Source: DHVE2 group archaeon
GTDB lineage: Archaea; Thermoplasmatota; Thermoplasmata; Thermoplasmatales; Aciduliprofundaceae
Direction: 5' to 3'
Assembly: GCA_015520975.1 (NCBI GenBank)
Contig: WAOZ01000095.1
Coordinates: forward strand, 1-6,385
Length of the DNA: 6,385 nt
A program made the translations under genes and the position numbers. The notes under the pieces were generated by a model. That model did not search any database and was not told the DNA's origin. It saw only the letters and a program-made list of their open reading frames with translations. How positions within the stretch are numbered: the first letter of the stretch is position 1; every line of letters starts with the position of its first letter. This document shows, piece by piece, positions 5,487 through 6,385 of this stretch.

Positions 5487-6385
5487 GGTACCACATATAT
5501 GTCCTCACCTATACGGGCTATTTTGACTCTCTCACCCGCGGAAACGGGATATGGTAACTTTACATCGAAGGTCAAATAGTGGGAATCCATGATCTGCGCT
5601 TCAAGACCACTGGAGTAAACAATCATTGCATCCTCCAATTCTTTATTTTTAACTACAGTGCTCACTCTATGTTTCCTTATATCCACTCTTCTGTACCTTC
5701 CATCTTTCAGACTTCTCAATTTGAGATAATTGCCAAGTATTTCCAGAAGCAGATAATACTCGTTTTCCACTTTAAGTATATCACCGACTCTGTATTCGGG
5801 GAGCCGCACAGAGTACGTGACGCGATAAATATCGTTTCCGTCCTTTCTACCAGCAATCTGCGGTGATTCTTTGAGCATAGCACCGTATTTTTCGCACATT
5901 TCCCGAGCTATCTTTCTCGCTTCCCGTTTGTCGCTTATGTAAAGATCCCAGCCTTCTCTTCTGCGCTCTTCCTTCGTTAAAAACAGGTTCTCGTTTTTGC
6001 GGGAATAATGTTCAATTCTGGATTTTGCGTAATTTACGAGTTCTCCAATTTCTCCCTCGCGGGCACCGCGTATCTGGATAATCGCTTCAAAGTAATTCCC
6101 GAAATATCTGTTGCAACGAGTGCAGGATTCGTAATTGAGATGCACCACGGAATGATGATATTCTTCCACGCTTAAATCCGAATAACGCACACGAATAACT
6201 ATATTGAGTTCATATTCCCTCTGCGTATAACGGTAATCTAACGAGATATCCATAGCATCGTTGTCGTGAAGTACCTCAATATTTCTTCTTACCGCTTCAC
6301 CGAGAGCATCGCGCTCTTCCATTCTCAGCCATTCGCCTTTGAATTTTACAGCGCCGCAGTGAGGACATACCGTAATCTCAATATG
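5474..6385 (-). CDS. nmd3: Nmd3-family large ribosomal subunit assembly protein, 5'-partial
   Basis: Archaeal counterpart of eukaryotic Nmd3, which binds the large ribosomal subunit late in its maturation; the archaeal protein lacks a nuclear-export role and presumably serves in assembly or subunit recycling. The frame is open from the right edge of the window to the TAG at 5476-5474, giving 303 visible residues. The ATG at 6322 is internal: the 21 codons before it encode the zinc-binding CPHCG (cysteine codons at 6367-6365 and 6358-6356). A second pair, CTRC, is encoded at 6124-6113 and leads into the family's FGNYFEAIIQIRG stretch. The C-terminal part has beta-rich modules, with RVGDILKVENEYYLLLEI at about 199-216 of the visible protein. 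The start and probably the first CxxC pairs lie to the right of the window. It overlaps the Nudix gene by 13 bases and heads the visible operon. Confidence 0.9.
   Translation of the reverse strand, partial: HIEITVCPHCGAVKFKGEWLRMEERDALGEAVRRNIEVLHDNDAMDISLDYRYTQREYELNIVIRVRYSDLSVEEYHHSVVHLNYESCTRCNRYFGNYFEAIIQIRGAREGEIGELVNYAKSRIEHYSRKNENLFLTKEERRREGWDLYISDKREARKIAREMCEKYGAMLKESPQIAGRKDGNDIYRVTYSVRLPEYRVGDILKVENEYYLLLEILGNYLKLRSLKDGRYRRVDIRKHRVSTVVKNKELEDAMIVYSSGLEAQIMDSHYLTFDVKLPYPVSAGERVKIARIGEDIYVVPCRK

Noticed and set aside
1..6385. Search for CRISPR repeats, tRNA or rRNA genes, insertion sequences, toxin-antitoxin or defence genes
   Set aside because: None seen. The window is packed with housekeeping-type genes and has no gene-free stretch large enough to hide them.

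Overview
The window comes from an archaeon, most likely a euryarchaeote. I cannot fix the genus by eye. The archaeal signs are an Nmd3 ribosome-assembly protein, an SFM1-type (DUF431) SPOUT methyltransferase of the kind shared by archaea and eukaryotes, an Ncs6/TtuA-type tRNA thiolase with two zinc-finger modules, GGTGA Shine-Dalgarno sites (matching an ATCACCTCC 16S tail) and T/A-rich TATA-like elements. Frequent AGA/AGG arginine and ATA isoleucine codons would suit a thermophile, but that is only an impression. The window is almost fully coding: no gene-free stretch exceeds about 30 bases, and I see no RNA genes, insertion sequences or CRISPR.

Left block, + strand (1-2301): the 3' part of a UppP-type polyprenyl-diphosphate phosphatase, a 30-base gap holding a T-rich stretch with a TATA-like element, then an SFM1-like SPOUT methyltransferase overlapping an Ncs6/TtuA tRNA 2-thiolation enzyme by 14 bases. 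The last two look co-translated, and both families modify the translation machinery.

Right block, - strand (2273-6385, read right to left): Nmd3 (cut by the window edge), a small Nudix hydrolase, a PiT phosphate permease, its PhoU-like DUF47 partner and a DHH/DHHA1 phosphoesterase. The genes overlap or lie within 26 bases of each other, so they probably form one operon, perhaps with an internal promoter before the permease. Permease plus DUF47 protein is a standard phosphate-uptake pair. The DHH gene starts on the stop codon of the DUF47 gene.

The two blocks converge and their last genes overlap tail to tail by 29 bases, with a perfect 7-bp inverted repeat across the thiolase stop codon. I found no clearly new biological system. 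The most useful leads are the coupled pit-DUF47-DHH triad, the SFM1-like/Ncs6 pair, the convergent overlap with its hairpin, and a possible internal promoter with a helical-turn direct repeat before pit. Two genes need corrected ends: the first methionines visible in UppP and Nmd3 are internal, and both proteins continue outside the window.
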